Position numbers and translations under genes: made by a program. The notes below the pieces were generated by a model that did no database searches, was not told the origin of the DNA, and worked only from the letters and a program-made list of their open reading frames with translations. Of a stretch of DNA of 64,000 nucleotides, positions 1-37,048 are shown one piece after another (positions within the stretch are counted from its first letter, which is position 1; every line of letters begins with the position of its first letter). This stretch comes from Gordionus sp. m RMFG-2023 (lineage: Eukaryota; Nematomorpha; Gordioida; Chordodea; Parachordodidae), in assembly GCF_954871325.1 (NCBI RefSeq), contig NC_088777.1, positions 7,355,366-7,419,365 of the forward strand. Direction: 5' to 3'.

Positions 1-291
1 ATTCCAGTTTTAGGGAATTTGACGTTGGTCAACATGTATGGATAAGGAACGAACGAAACCACCAAGGGTAGGAGGGAAGGAATAATCCAAGATCGAAAGG
101 TGGTTATATTTATATATAATAGAGACTCGAGAACGTATATGCATAAACATGCTAGCCACTTACGTAACCATGTGGTAGTAGATAACACTGGAGTAGGAGT
201 GGAGGGCAGTGATCGGATAGAATGTGGCGAGGCGCCAAAACAATCAGGGTGGTCACACAATCCACTCAGACGTATTATAAAAGAGATGTAG
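1..291 (+). pseudogene. C-terminal end of Ty3/gypsy-like pol (integrase tail), frameshifted
   Basis: The frame beginning at base 3 reads FDVGQHVWIRNERNHQG and then stops near base 72. The frame from about base 67 continues with a beta-rich stretch ending in HASHLRNH, then a charged tail closed by the stop at 289-291. The F-x-VG-x-x-VW-x-RN start and the H-x-x-x-LR end are the pattern of the integrase C-terminal domain of Ty3/gypsy elements. At least one frameshift separates the halves, so the copy is dead. It enters from the left edge of the window, so its size is unknown. A purine tract and a TGT start of a likely 3' LTR follow. The family call rests on motif shape only. Confidence 0.6.
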
Positions 292-310
292 GCGAGTCTC
301 CCAATTGATA

Positions 311-660
311 AGGGGGAAATGTACTAACATTGAAACACGTATATTTTAATATTGATACTATGAATATGTATTTGTATAACTTATTAATTAATATTTTAAT
401 AGTTGTGGTTATCGTTTTTGCATTATTATATTCTTTATACATTTAACACATTATTAATTTTATCATGAAATAAAGTAAATATATAGTTTATGGCTTACGT
501 TTATTAAATCCTCCTAAATTTTCTAAAATGATTGCGACTTTCAATTCTCTATTATTTTATTTATTTAGGGGACTGAAAATTTTGCAGAACCTTGAAAATT
601 ACATCCGCTCCTTAGACTACGACGTACCTCTTGTATTATTTTAGTTATATATATATATAT
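311..660 (+). repeat. Polypurine tract and start of probable 3' LTR
   Basis: Bases 309-319 read AAGGGGGAAA directly before TGTACTAACATTG. This purine-tract-then-TG arrangement marks the start of a 3' LTR, and it lies just downstream of the integrase tail, as expected. The LTR would start at 320. Its right end was not found; the end given here is a guess based on where the (AT)n tract at 648-664 begins. Confidence 0.4.
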
Positions 661-2736
661 ATATTTTTTAAAAAACTTTGAAAGCATGAAACACTCACAT
701 CTGTTTATATTGTTTGCAAAAAATTTGCGAAAATAAAATGGTCGCTTAAGCGAATTTTAATTGTTAGCGAAGACAAAACCTAAGATAAATAGTTTCAAAA
801 TTAAATTTATTTTAAGAATGCTCATCCAAGCTCTTAGATTTGATTTTGTGCAAAAAGAGTTTGTATTTTTATGTATAATAGTGCACATGAACGTTTTAAA
901 ACGCGAATAAAACCGTTAACTTTTATTTTTCAATATGAAACGTCTAAATTTATAAACAAAAAAAAGAGGGTTGCTCTATATTTAATTAGCAAATCTTTTT
1001 GTAATATCATAATACCATAAGCTAAAAAAATATTATTGTATCATTTATAATGTAATTATTTTACTTTTTTTAGAAGATGTTGTATCGATGCTTTCAACTT
1101 CAAAATTTAAAAACGTTTTCAAAAAAAATGCAATTTGTTGTTTTTTTTAAAATAAATAATTTGAAATGCAAAACGGAAATGTTTCCAATTTAAACGAATG
1201 CATTTGAAATGCATTAATAGCGTTTTTAAAGATATTTTTTTTTGTTAAACCTTCACTCAAGCTAAAAAAAAGGTGAACTTGCAAATATTTACTTTGTTTC
1301 TTCTAAATTTTATTAATAAAAAAATTATTATAGAATATTTGTGTTCGATATTAAAAAATAAATCTTATTGGAAGGGGACAATTATTGTATTTATCATATT
1401 TGCAGAGTCCGCGATGCCGATTCGTTTTCTATTAAATTCCCGCTTTACTCATCATTCACAGTTAAGCGCGAAATCGCTGCGAAGAATACGAAAATATGGG
1501 CATTATTATTTTTTTTTGTTATACATCGCCGCGAATAAGTGAATCCCGCCAAATCCCAATTTCTTAATTAACAACTTAACTTTTTTTTTGAGCTTTTTAT
1601 AATGTTATTGTTTCGATGATTATTCGACAAGTTTATAATAAATTAATTAAATGCAATCGGTAAATTAAGAAAGTGTACCAATAAAGTAATAAGTTCGATT
1701 TTAATTGAAATAAAAAATAATATACATATATATATATGTGTGTGTGTGTAAAGGAATATTAAAAAAATTCACTAATTGCTTCGTCTTTCCTTATCACGGA
1801 GAAATTCCAAAATCATTTTATTTTTTTGATAAAATAATAAGAAGCCCCCCCCCCCCCATCTTTTATATAGTTTCAAAGCCTCCAATTTTTATTAAAAAAA
1901 TATAAATTATAGCTCAAATTATCCTAATTTTTTTTTATTAATTTGACTCGAGGAGTTGAATTTCGATCTTTGCCAGGCCCTCTAATATTTGCCTCATTTC
2001 ATTTTTAATTAATTTTGCGTATTTATACCGGTGAAATATTTTTATATTCCGCGTGTTAGAAGCGTATCGCCCTCTGACGTTGAAGATTGAGCTACGATAG
2101 TTAGTCCTTTCTGGAAGATATTTTTAATAATAAGAAGAGTATTATTTAAACGTTTGTAGGCTAGGTACAAGGGAAAGTAACAGCCTACACTCAAGAATTG
2201 CATTAAAATTTAATTATACTTTAAGGGCGGGGGTGGTGTTGGGAAGGTATGGATGATGTTGAATTATATTTCAATGATATATAGGCTATACTAGAGGATA
2301 AATGTGAATATCTTATCCTTATTTCGTTTTGTTTTCTTGTACATCCACTAGGGAAGACAGTTTAAATTAGATGAAATCATTTGTATATATATATATATAT
2401 ATATAACCATTACCTTATTGATTTTAGTCTTGAATTATTATTAACAATCGGATTGGAATTTTCAAAGAATATCAGTCTTTGATTCCGATCCCCGAGAATG
2501 CATTTATCTCTAACAATATTAGTAAACTTAAAATGAGATTTTGTCAGAGAGGATTTGGGCAGGGCTTAAATGGTCCAGAATTAAGTTTTACCTTTGAATT
2601 TTATATTATAATTATTCGGGGCAAGTTCAAGCTTATATTTTTATATTGAAATCCAAAATTTCGTTTCTGGCAAAAACACCAAATTTACAAAATTAAATTA
2701 GAACTTAACGATATTTTATTTTATATTTTAAAAAAG
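661..2736. other. AT-rich stretch without recognised gene
   Basis: This stretch has no supported gene. It holds a C13 tract at 1845-1857, (TA)n microsatellites near 1720-1745 and 2383-2405, and a GCGAA/CGAAT-rich patch at about 1405-1555 resembling the array at 57.9 kb. The FKBP-domain exons expected upstream of the FKBP8-like gene were searched for by eye and not found; they probably lie beyond the left edge. Confidence 0.5.
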
Positions 2737-5700
2737 AGTTCCGAAATTGCCAACAAGGATAAAGATTTAGAATCACCTGACTTCCTTACCTTGCAAAATG
2801 AATACGAAGAATTATACGTGGCACTTTTCAACAATATGGCGGCCGCCCAATTCAAAGTTTATTTCCAATTATTCATTAATTTATATTATCTAATTAACGA
2901 ATATAGCGGTTCGGCCCATTCGGTGTATTTGATTCTACTCGAATGAAACCGAACCTTTTTTAAATATAAAAGTGGAAAGCTCCTCTGACGTTTTAAAGTT
3001 ACATGATAACAATGCAACAAAAAGAAAAAAAAAATTTTATTCGATTTTCATTAATAAATTTGATTTTCATAATTCTTATATTTTTGATTTTTAACTTCGT
3101 TCTTACCTAAACCAAATAAACTTCTTGGCGCATGCTGGACTAATGAAAATGAAGTTGTCACTTATCATAAGAAAATTTCACAAAAATCTTAAGAAGATTT
3201 TTATTTCAATTTTTGATTTCATCAAAAAAATTGAACGAAATAGGGTTCGATTTTCAGTTTATGGGTTATTATATATTGGAGCCCTGTAGGAGAGTAAGAG
3301 AAAGTTTTTTTTTTAGAAAAAAAGTTGCTTGCCGCATTTGGATCCAGTTTAGGTGAAACAAAGCAAATTGGCTGACAAAATCACTTGATTCTATTCGGTT
3401 TCTAAAAATCGATATTAATGCAACTGACCACTTTTTCTTGCAGAATGTTTTATCGGATTTGTATGTGGGGGGGGGGGTCTTAACTGGTTCAGAGTTATGA
3501 TGCATTCAAAGTTAGTACAAATTCGCAAATATATATTATTTTACATCGGATAAAACGAATATTTATAATTCTTATTTATTTTATTCGAATTAGATGGGGG
3601 CAAAAGAATCTTGTTTGAAGTCTTTAAACGAAGTTTTTCGCTATAAGCCCGATCACGTTAAAGCTTTATATAGGCAGAGCAAGGTAATAGCAACATTATT
3701 CCTTGATACGATTAAAAGGCATTTCTTTCGAATTATTATTGTTAAATTTCATCTATTTATATTATTTCTTCACTTTTATTATAGTATTATAAGGTTCTTA
3801 ATATTCCCCCCCCCCCTCTCTTCCTTAAATGATCGAATTTGTATAATTACACATACAAAAATATTGACAAGAATAAATAGGTCATAGATAAAATTTATAT
3901 GAATTGTACAAATACATTTTATTTTAAAAATGATAATTATGTTGATATTAATCTTCAAATTTTTGAATAATTTATTATGTCATTAGTTCTATTTTAAAAT
4001 AGATAGATATTCGTTTTCTTCTCATAGTATTTATTTCTTTCAGGTACTAACTGAACTGGGTCAGATCGATAAAGCATTACAAATATTACACAAAATTTCC
4101 CAGTCTGATCCCGATAACAAAGTATTTAACTAAAATATTCATGTATTTTTTTTATGAATATGAGAATGTAAGAACCAAGTGGACGAGATTCTTGTTACTT
4201 AACAACAGGTGTCGGTGAAATATCCCCATACCTAACAATTATCTGTATTGGGTATAAATATGATAAAATTCACATTTGGGTCAAATCATCATGTGGACTA
4301 GTGCAGTGATAGCATTTGCCTGATATGTTGGTTAGGGATTGCTAAATTTACACTTTTTAATCTGCTTGAATTTCTCCAAAAAACACATGTTTGATCTAGG
4401 GTTACACGTTTTTAAATGGGTGTATATTATGTCGCCTAAAAATATTTAGCGGTATTGGGCTACTTAATGATCTTTTTACCTGTAGCATGAGTCCAACTAA
4501 AGAGAGATATTTGTATGCTTAGATCTAGAATTGAAGATATATAATTTTTTGAAATGGTAAAAAACTTTAAAAATAAAAGAATTGTCATATAAAATTAAAT
4601 CATATAAGTAATACATGTTTTTCTCTATATTTATATTTATATTTATATTTTAATTTATTATTTATCTTAATTATAATTATTACTTTTATGTCTCTTAAAG
4701 CCTCAATTATAATGATTTTGATATAAGAACACAAATTTTTGAAAAATAAATTATAATTATAATAGGAGCAAAACCTTTAATTCATTTTAAATTTAAAAAT
4801 TAAAAAATTATATCCATAGACCATTCTCAAAGATATACATTCCTTAGAACTCAAAAAGCGTTTGAATTACAAACAGGATAAAGATATGTACAGCAAAATG
4901 ATGCACGATTATAATACGCCTAATAGCTATGCACCCAGCAAGAAAATTGGGATGAAGGCAGAAGCCATAATCGAATATTTCAAAACTCAAGTGATATTAT
5001 ATCATTTTTTTAAAAATAAAATTCTTCAAATAAGTACACCCTTTTAACTTAAAATTGATGATGCAAATTCTTATTTCTCGTCTTTAAATTCTAAACGCGA
5101 TTTTTTCTTTTAAAAATATACCTCTCCCTCGAAAATTTATTTTTTATAACTATAAATATTCAATCAGAAAAAAAAATGAAGAATAGGAAAGATATATCAT
5201 TAATATTTTCAGGGCCAGGTTAGGTTTATATTTTGCTGATGAAGTTGTCCCTATCCCTGGGGTCCGACCTTACAGAACTCTAAGAGTAAGTTATTTATTA
5301 ATTTTTTTTGGGGGGGGGGAATGATTTGGCTATTTTGAATTTGTGTGGAATGACGCATGGAAGTTATATGCGTGGTTGGAGGAGAAAAGATATGATGATG
5401 TTTATTTTTCAAACATGTTCGACCCGACAAGACTCAGATTGGTCGGATTTAATCACGCATTCTCTCGGATTTGATCCGATTTAGAATTAGATAAATAATT
5501 TATTTTCGACACGGATGTTTTCCCTAATATTTTTATGAATATTATTTTTAAAAATAATTTTTATTATTATTATCACTCGTTTCTTTGAAATATCGTATTT
5601 TTTTTTAACAGTCTAATAAACCAAAAAAAAATCAGTAAGTTTAAGATCTTCGAAAAAAAAATCTCGAATTGAATTAGTCGGAAATTAAAAAACGATAAAT

Positions 5701-7172
5701 ATTAAAAAAATAAATTAATACTTCTCTTTTGGTAAGTTGATAATGGATTCGTGTCACGTGGCAAATGGACCTTAATTGGACTCGTCTATTGCTGATATGG
5801 TTGATTTTTTTTAGGATTACGATATGGTTAAAGTCTGGGTAAATGGAACATAATAGATTTCGTTTTAAAAATGGTTGGTTTAATTTATAAAAGGCTTGAT
5901 ATTTTAGTTGGAGTTATCATTTTATATAGATTACTTGGGTTAATGATGATCAGGGTTTCCAGGTTTTTTTAAAATTTGGTTTGCTTTTGTTTTTTTGGGA
6001 CTTTTTTTTTATAAACTTAGTATTTATTTTTGGTGAATTGTTTGAGGTTAAGGTTTTGGCTAAGGAACATCGCTTGTAGTGTGCAGCCAATCATAGTTAT
6101 TAAAAGATACTTGTCGAATGTATCTAGATACAGATACACGGCTAAAATATAGATTTTAAAATAATTGCAAGTTACATAGTAAGTTTTTTATAATCATATT
6201 ATGTTTGCTTATAGTCAAGATTGAAAATCTTACTTTTATAAATGAAATTCAGTGTGATATTTTATTTTATAAAATATATAATTAAATGATTATTAGACAT
6301 TTATCAATAGCTTTTCCTTAAAAACATATTTATCGACACAAAATTTCCACGCACTGGAAAGTGGTAGTATACTAACCCTAAATTAGAAGGATAATCTTCA
6401 AACATTTTTTTCTAAATTAAAATAATCACTCAGTTTTGACGGGTGTCAAAATTTGTATCCCTTATCACATTCTCTAAATGAGTTGTTTAAAAGAATCAAA
6501 TGTTAAATCTTTCGATTTTTTTTCCTTGGATTTTTTGGTTATATCCTTTATAAAAATAAAATTTTATTTTGTTTTAATTATGTTAATCGAGATAAACTCG
6601 GATATAATTATAAGAAATTTAAATACACAAAATAATATTTAATACTTTTAATTTAATTTTTAAAAAAAACCCTAAAAATCATTGGTGAAAGCACACACGC
6701 TTGCTTTACCCTATTTTTACTCGAAGGGGAAGGGAGATGGACTTGTCCAATGAAGAATTTTACGAATGAATTTCTTATTATGAAATTTTATGATTTTCAT
6801 TATATTTTTTTTTTCATCTATGCCGCATTCCACAAAAGTCATAATTTAAAATATTTGAAATTTATCGAAAGTCGACGAAAGTGAAAATAAGGACTAGTTT
6901 GTATCTGTAACATTTAAAGTTATTTAATAAGGCTGAAATTTATTTTTTATATTAAAAATATATTATTTTTTTTCAACGTTTAATCTTCCAAATCAAATTA
7001 TTGATATTTATTATTTTAAAAATGCGTCTAATTTTTTTTCTTCTTATTTCAAAAGGTTTTTACTTCGAATTTATTCTTGGTAGTGGGGTTCGCTCTTCTG
7101 TCGATAATATTGGCAATCATCGGAATAAGATACGTAGACTATACTATGCCTCAAGATGGAATGAACATATAA
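2737..7172 (+). CDS. FKBP8: FKBP8-like tail-anchored TPR protein, 3' half of gene
   Basis: Five exons are inferred: 2737-2856 (left edge approximate), 3594-3683, 4044-4121, 4820-4990 and 7056-7172, all joined in phase 0, giving about 191 codons to the TAA at 7170-7172. The first exon ends in LFNNMAAAQFK, like the LNNLA-x-x-QLK helix of the FKBP8 TPR domain. The next two encode the following TPR helices (DHVKALYRQSK, then VLTELGQIDKALQIL). Exon four is a charged linker. The last exon encodes a hydrophobic helix (LFLVVGFALLSIILAIIG) and a short tail ending DGMNI, a C-terminal membrane anchor as in FKBP8 of mitochondria and ER. FKBP8 proteins chaperone client proteins with Hsp90 and bind Bcl-2 family members (known for vertebrates). 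The FKBP domain and start codon are outside the window or unrecognised. FKBP8 is the best fit because TPR and tail anchor occur together. Confidence 0.8.
5213..5285 (+). other. Possible extra exon inside FKBP8-like intron
   Basis: A 73-nt segment lies between a good acceptor (ATTTTCAG, ending at 5212) and a perfect donor (GTAAGT at 5286). Its one open frame reads GLYFADEVVPIPGVRPYRTL and would join the final membrane-anchor exon in phase 0. It does not join the preceding exon (4820-4990) in phase, because two extra bases would be needed. It may be a rare alternative exon, a decayed exon or chance. Confidence 0.25.
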
Positions 7173-10114
7173 TACATTTCTTATATAAATAATTATATTT
7201 ATTTTATTTTTTTATTTACACTTAAATTTTTTTATAAAAATTAATTATTTTCATACTTTTTGGTAATAAAAGTACCTTATTATTTTATATATCTTTTTAA
7301 CCTAAGAAATTCGTCCCAATATTTAAGTTGAAGTCAATTCTTTCTGCTAAAGATTTGGCTAAGCCATATTAGAGTTGGCTAAAACTAGATATTTGACGAC
7401 ACTTACATAAAGATATAATCTAGTGTTAAATAATAATTTTATGGAATAATGTTTTTGGAAATAAAATCATATATGTACCTATGCTATCAATATCTTAACT
7501 TTTTACCCAATATCATTTGCAGCTGGTCAAGATGATTTAATACTGTGAAGAAATATTGGTTAATAGTTTTATTTAAACCCCAAAATTACATTTTAAAAAC
7601 ATTAAATTTTAGAAAATGTTTTTTTTTTATATTAAAACAACAAAAAATATTTTAAAAAATTTAATGGTAAATTGTCGCGATTTCTGCTCAGCGCATTTAT
7701 CATAGTAAAGTATCAATCTTAAATCTAGACACATCTTTGAGATAGATACGTAAAAAATATAATAGTATTTGTAAAAAATATTTTTTGAATTTTATCAAAA
7801 TAGAATCGATATTTTTTAAATTTTTTTTCGAAAAGATATGATTGTTTAAATTGTGAATATATTGTATCCACTGCCTTTGGTAACGCGTTTGATTTCCGTC
7901 GTTATTATATGGCGTTTTTCTTAAAAACACTTTATTTATTTTTGGTAGCATAAAAACTTATTACTTGTTATATTTAATCATTTTTTGTTTTAATGTTGTT
8001 TTTTATGGTAAATATTTATTTTATTAAAATAATATAACTTATAAAACTTATATAAAACGTGTTTATAAGATAAATTAATGTTGTTTATCATCTCACTTTA
8101 GCTATTATGTCGGTCGGTATCGGATATCATCAATTATATTAAAGATTACCGATATTAATATCATCTTAATTATCATTACCTTAACCTAATTGTGTTTCAG
8201 TTAAAGATATTAATGGAAACCTTTGGAATATGAGTGCAATATTTGACTAAACAAAATAAGTTACTTAAATTTTAGGTAGTAATGTTCAACCCTGAAATAA
8301 TATTATAAAGGTTTAAATAAATTAGCAAATCTTTTTTTTTATAGTAATGGTTATTTGTAGTAATAGCGTTAATTTTTAATTTAAAAAAAGTTTAAATTAC
8401 TTTACACCATAGTGCTGAATTTAATTACTTTATCTGAATAACGTCTGCGGAAATAATATTATATATCAAAAAGGTTCATCCTAGTAAGCCATTAATAATC
8501 GCTTAAGCGGCAAAGCAAGATATCAATACTTTCAGATATATTATAATGGGGAATTAATGGGATATTATGTACTAATATTTGTTTCTTTTTGAAATTTACT
8601 CCCTTTAGAAATATCAGTAGTGGATAGGTCGCGGAAAATTCGTATTACTTTTATTTTACTGGGAAAAATCGTCATTAAAATTGGAGGTAAATAAGTAGTT
8701 TAGATGATGCTAAGATAGAAAACTTAACGTTCATTAAAAAAAATATATTATAACATTTGTTTAGTCTATTTATAATTTGACATAAAATTTAAAAATTTGA
8801 GGAAGTTTTTTAAGAGTTCCAATAAAGATTTTCTAGTTAAATGATTAGAATTTATTACCATAATAAAAAAAATTCAATTAAGTCTAAGGGAATGATTTGT
8901 GCCGTTAAATAGCTTGATTTGAGCCTATTTTTTAAAACGGCTCAGGTTTGCGTGATGGATAAAATATTGAGTTAGCCATTTTTGAAACCTGCTCAAATTA
9001 AACCGTTTAACAACACTAGGAATGACATTTGGGGATAGGGTATTCCATTATTTCTTATAAAAAATCTTTCGTTTATCAATAATATATTATTACAAACTAG
9101 GTAGGCTTAATTGGTTATTGAAAGATATTCCTATCATAACTTATTATAAAATCTTTTTAATTAATTATATGGCATGGCGTCATACTATTTAAATATAACA
9201 TTCTTATTTCGTTTTAATTTTCTTTTCTTAACTTCACATTCAAATTATTCTAATTTTATTTCGGCATAACGTAAAATCATTTTCTTCTTTCGTTATAAAT
9301 ATTTTCTTAATCTAATTCTTTTTATTTTATAACCTTGTATTAAGAATACTTTTGTTATTTTTCAAAAGTAACCTTATATTATAATTAATTTTAACTTTTA
9401 TTTTCTAATTTTCTTTTATTTTTATTTATATATAAAAAATATATATCGGTTCATCTTTATTGAAATTTTAATTTAGGATGTTTACAATATTTTTAACTAT
9501 TTGCGGCAAAAATAAATAAAAACAACGATATGACAATTGCCACTTATTTATGATACATCTAATGACATAATGTCATTGGATACATCTTCATTAAGATATT
9601 AATTATACATTTTAACAAGACCCTCTACCGGCATGCCGCACATACTTAGTAGCATAATAGTTCGAATACCATTATTTAAACGACTGTGAGCTGATTAAAA
9701 TAGCGATTAGAAGATCATACGCAAACATAAATTGCTATATATTTAATTATTTTATAGCCAGAATAGCTTTTAATTTTGAATTTCTAAATATTTATGTTAG
9801 ATTCTGCTAGTTGTAAATACTGAATAAATAATTTCACCTTATTGATGTTAGTAGCATAAATAAATTAAAGGCATTGTTGTCATATCATATAAAACATAAT
9901 ATATATAAACATTACCATTATTGAAGTTTATGATGTCTAAAAATTATATAAAATTTCATTAATAAAATTCTCTTCTTGTCATTTTCTAGTGTTAATCTTG
10001 TTGTCCAATTGAGTACATTTCAATTTTTACCCTTTAAAATTTTTATAGTTATATAAAAAAAATTTAAAAAATATATTTCAACATTTTTGAGTTAGGTATT
10101 TAAAAATTTTGAAA
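7173..10114. other. Intergenic region FKBP8-like to DDX41
   Basis: This is AT-rich spacer between two plus-strand genes. The only structured item is the short hAT-type MITE at 8897-9018. A minus-strand open frame at 7700-7951 (83 codons, Lys/Asn/Ile-rich, no recognised motif) is within chance expectation for this composition. No TATA box, CpG cluster or other promoter element could be assigned. Confidence 0.5.
8897..9018. mobile_element. hAT-type MITE, family M1, short copy
   Basis: A 122-bp element with imperfect terminal inverted repeats: left TTGTGCCGTTAAAT, right TTTAACAACACTA. It is flanked by near-perfect 8-bp target duplications, GGAATGAT at 8889-8896 and GGAATGAC at 9019-9026. It keeps the family core AAAATATTGAGTTAGCC on one side only, so it is an internal deletion of the about 180-220 bp copies elsewhere in the window. 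Confidence 0.65.
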
Positions 10115-34483
<24,369 letters not shown>

Positions 34484-35860
34484 ATTATGTTATACAATTC
34501 ACATTTTAAAGAGAATATTATATTTATTCCTTATTTATATATTTGTAAATAAAATATTTCAATAGAATGTTTATTTGAGCTAAGATCAGAGCTTAATAAA
34601 AAAATCTTCAATGAGCATCTAAAGATTGTGAGCTAATATCTTTGTATGAAAATAATTATAAGATTAAGTAAATTAAAAAATATTTAAAAAATTCATTTTT
34701 AATTAATTATTTTTTGTTTTTTGATAAATTTTTAAAGTTTTCGAATTAAATATTTTAGGAACCTAATGTATTCTATTTCATCTCTTTTTAATTTCCATAC
34801 CTAATTGCTACCAGGAGTCAAATTCGTTTGCTTAAATTATTTTTAAATAATCATTTAATATTTATAATAATATTGGAGATGTATCAGATCCAATTTTTTC
34901 ATCAGATCATATAGCAAACTTTAAATCCTATAAGTGTTATTTTTTACTTTTTATGATATATTTTTTGATAAAATTTTGTTTTAAAAATGTATAATCAAAA
35001 TGTCGACCCTGTTTATTAGGTTCGGTGTTCCAGGAAGAAATAGGTTAAGGAATTATAAGGGTTTAGATTAAGGAATTAGATTTTATTAAGTTTTGATTCG
35101 GGTTCAGATTTTTTTAAACTATTTTTGGGCAGTGTACCCATATATTCTATAATCTTATTTTATAATAAATATAGAAGTTGATCATAAATTTTATTAACAA
35201 TTTTTACTTGTTCAGTCTAACTCTGGGTTTAACAAAATTTTCAAATGGATTTTTTTGTTAGCCCACATGAAATCAGAATTTAGCCAGTTTATTAAATAAA
35301 TATGAATAGCATAGTTAGGAAAATCTTAAGAAAATTTATTGACGGCTTCGCGCTGATCAGCAGCCCTAAGTACTTTTCGATTTTACCGAATGTAATGGGT
35401 ATATTAATTAAAGATTTTCATTATCTTGCTCATAATATTCGCTCAAAAATACTACAATTTTTAAAAAAATAATATAAAAATATAAATCCAAAAAAATAAT
35501 TTTATATATTTTGTCCACAGCCAGGATTATCCTAAGGAAGAAGTAGATCAATGAATTTTTGGAGGACTTTGCAAGCCCCTTTTTTGGCTAGCCTTTACCC
35601 GTGTTTTCTTAGCCTGTATATCTCTAGAAAAATTTTATAGGATAAGAGGTTAATTTTAAATTAAAATTAACCTCAAACTTTTATCAATATTTAAAATGTT
35701 CTAAATTGGTTACCAAAAGAGAATATTAAAAGATAAGTCAAATCTGGAACAAATAGGAAATATATTTTTATTAGTTTGTATAAAATAAATATACATTTAT
35801 ATATAAATAATTTTTCCAAAAAAATATGAATTATAGTCTTTTTAGCTTAATATTAACTAA
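34484..35860. other. Intergenic, downstream of DDX41
   Basis: The DDX41 polyadenylation signal AATAAA is at 34548-34553. The remainder is AT-rich with no gene, RNA or structured repeat recognised. Confidence 0.5.
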
Positions 35861-36139
35861 CATCCTTTCTTCAAATTATTGTATAAGATATATGCACACA
35901 TTTTAGGGGGACTGGAATTTTTTTATTAGAATGATATTCACATAAAGTAGCATATTTCTGAAGGTAGGTTCACCTTGACCCCCTTCCCTGCTACGCTTAA
36001 CATTCTTTCTTCAAATTATTGTATAAGATATATGCATACATTTTAGGGGGACTGGAATTTTTTTATTAGAATGATATTCACATAAAGTAGCATATTTCTG
36101 AAGGGAGGTTCACCTTGACCTCCTTCCCTGTCACGCTTA
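35861..36139. repeat. Tandem duplication, 2 x 140 bp
   Basis: Unit 35861-36000 repeats at 36001-36139 with only a handful of differences. Each unit has TTTTAGGGGGACTGGAA and GGTTCACCTTGACC. The close identity points to a recent duplication. No coding content. Confidence 0.85.
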
Positions 36140-36149
36140 TGCAATCAAG

Positions 36150-36687
36150 GTATGTTAAATTATATTCTCCGATATTTTATTTCTTCAGATGAATATGATT
36201 TAACTCTAACCTGGCCTTGGTTTTAATTTTATACGGATGTAGAATATGTCCCAACAAATTTTTCAAACTCAATAAGCAGCTCAAATCCAAAATAAAATAA
36301 AGTTAAAAATCTGAATCTAAATTAAGTTATAATAATAATAATTAAAAAATTTGATGAGGATCTTAATAAGATGATCTAATAAGTTTTTTAGAAAATAAAG
36401 TCCATTCTTTAAAATATTTTAAAAAAATTTCAATTTTTTTTTGGTATTCTATTTTAAAATAAACGGTTTCAATATAAAATATTCAATATAAATACGACAA
36501 TATTAAATTAAACAATTAATTTATAAAATGTAATATAATACAACCATCCCAAGTTGAAGTTGAACGTGTGTTTAGCAGAGCGAAAGCTATATTGAGCACT
36601 AAACGCTCTTATTTATCCAATAAAAATTTTGAAAATGAATTGTTAAAAAATAAAAAAAAATTATTACAAAAGGAACTTATCTTATAA
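36150..36687 (+). pseudogene. hAT transposase remnant with dimerisation motif
   Basis: The last frame (36541-36687) reads QVEVERVFSRAKAILSTKRS followed by YLSNKNFENELL. This is the SER-x-FS-x-A...R-x-x-L hallmark of the hAT C-terminal dimerisation domain, with stop at 36685-36687. Upstream sequence from about 36150 is similar to 51050-51425, which carries the same domain, so the two are diverged copies of one element. No intact transposase remains. Confidence 0.55.
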
Positions 36688-37048
36688 TACATTATTTTTC
36701 TATAAATTTAATTTTATTAACTCTGAGGAAAAAAATTAATTAAAATAAAATTTAGTATTTTTTAATTAACGAGTAATGTTTTTTTAAAACATTTCTATCA
36801 CTTATATACATCATTAAATAGAGTGTTGTGCTATATCTAAATTAAATGTGGTTTCTAATATTTGAATTCGATTTTTATTATTCTATCTTTTGCCATTAAG
36901 TGCAGTTATATTGAAGATGATAATTAGCAAATTTGAATTCTAAAAATTCTTTTTTATTTGAAATGACGATATTTTTAATGTTAAAATTTTTAGGAGTATA
37001 GGTATTTTTTTAAATTTATATTATTATCCTATATTATATTAGTTTAAT

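Noticed and set aside
1273..1542. 89-codon plus-strand frame
   Set aside because: It overlaps the GCGAA-rich patch and poly-A/T tracts; no domain and no splice context.
2553..2600. Acceptor-like TTTTGTCAG followed by a short frame with GPELSFTF
   Set aside because: Slight resemblance to an FKBP8 phrase, but no donor fits the following exon and the frame runs into AT-rich intron.
7700..7951. 83-codon minus-strand frame starting MLPKINKVFLRK
   Set aside because: Length is within chance expectation for this window and no motif or splice context supports it.
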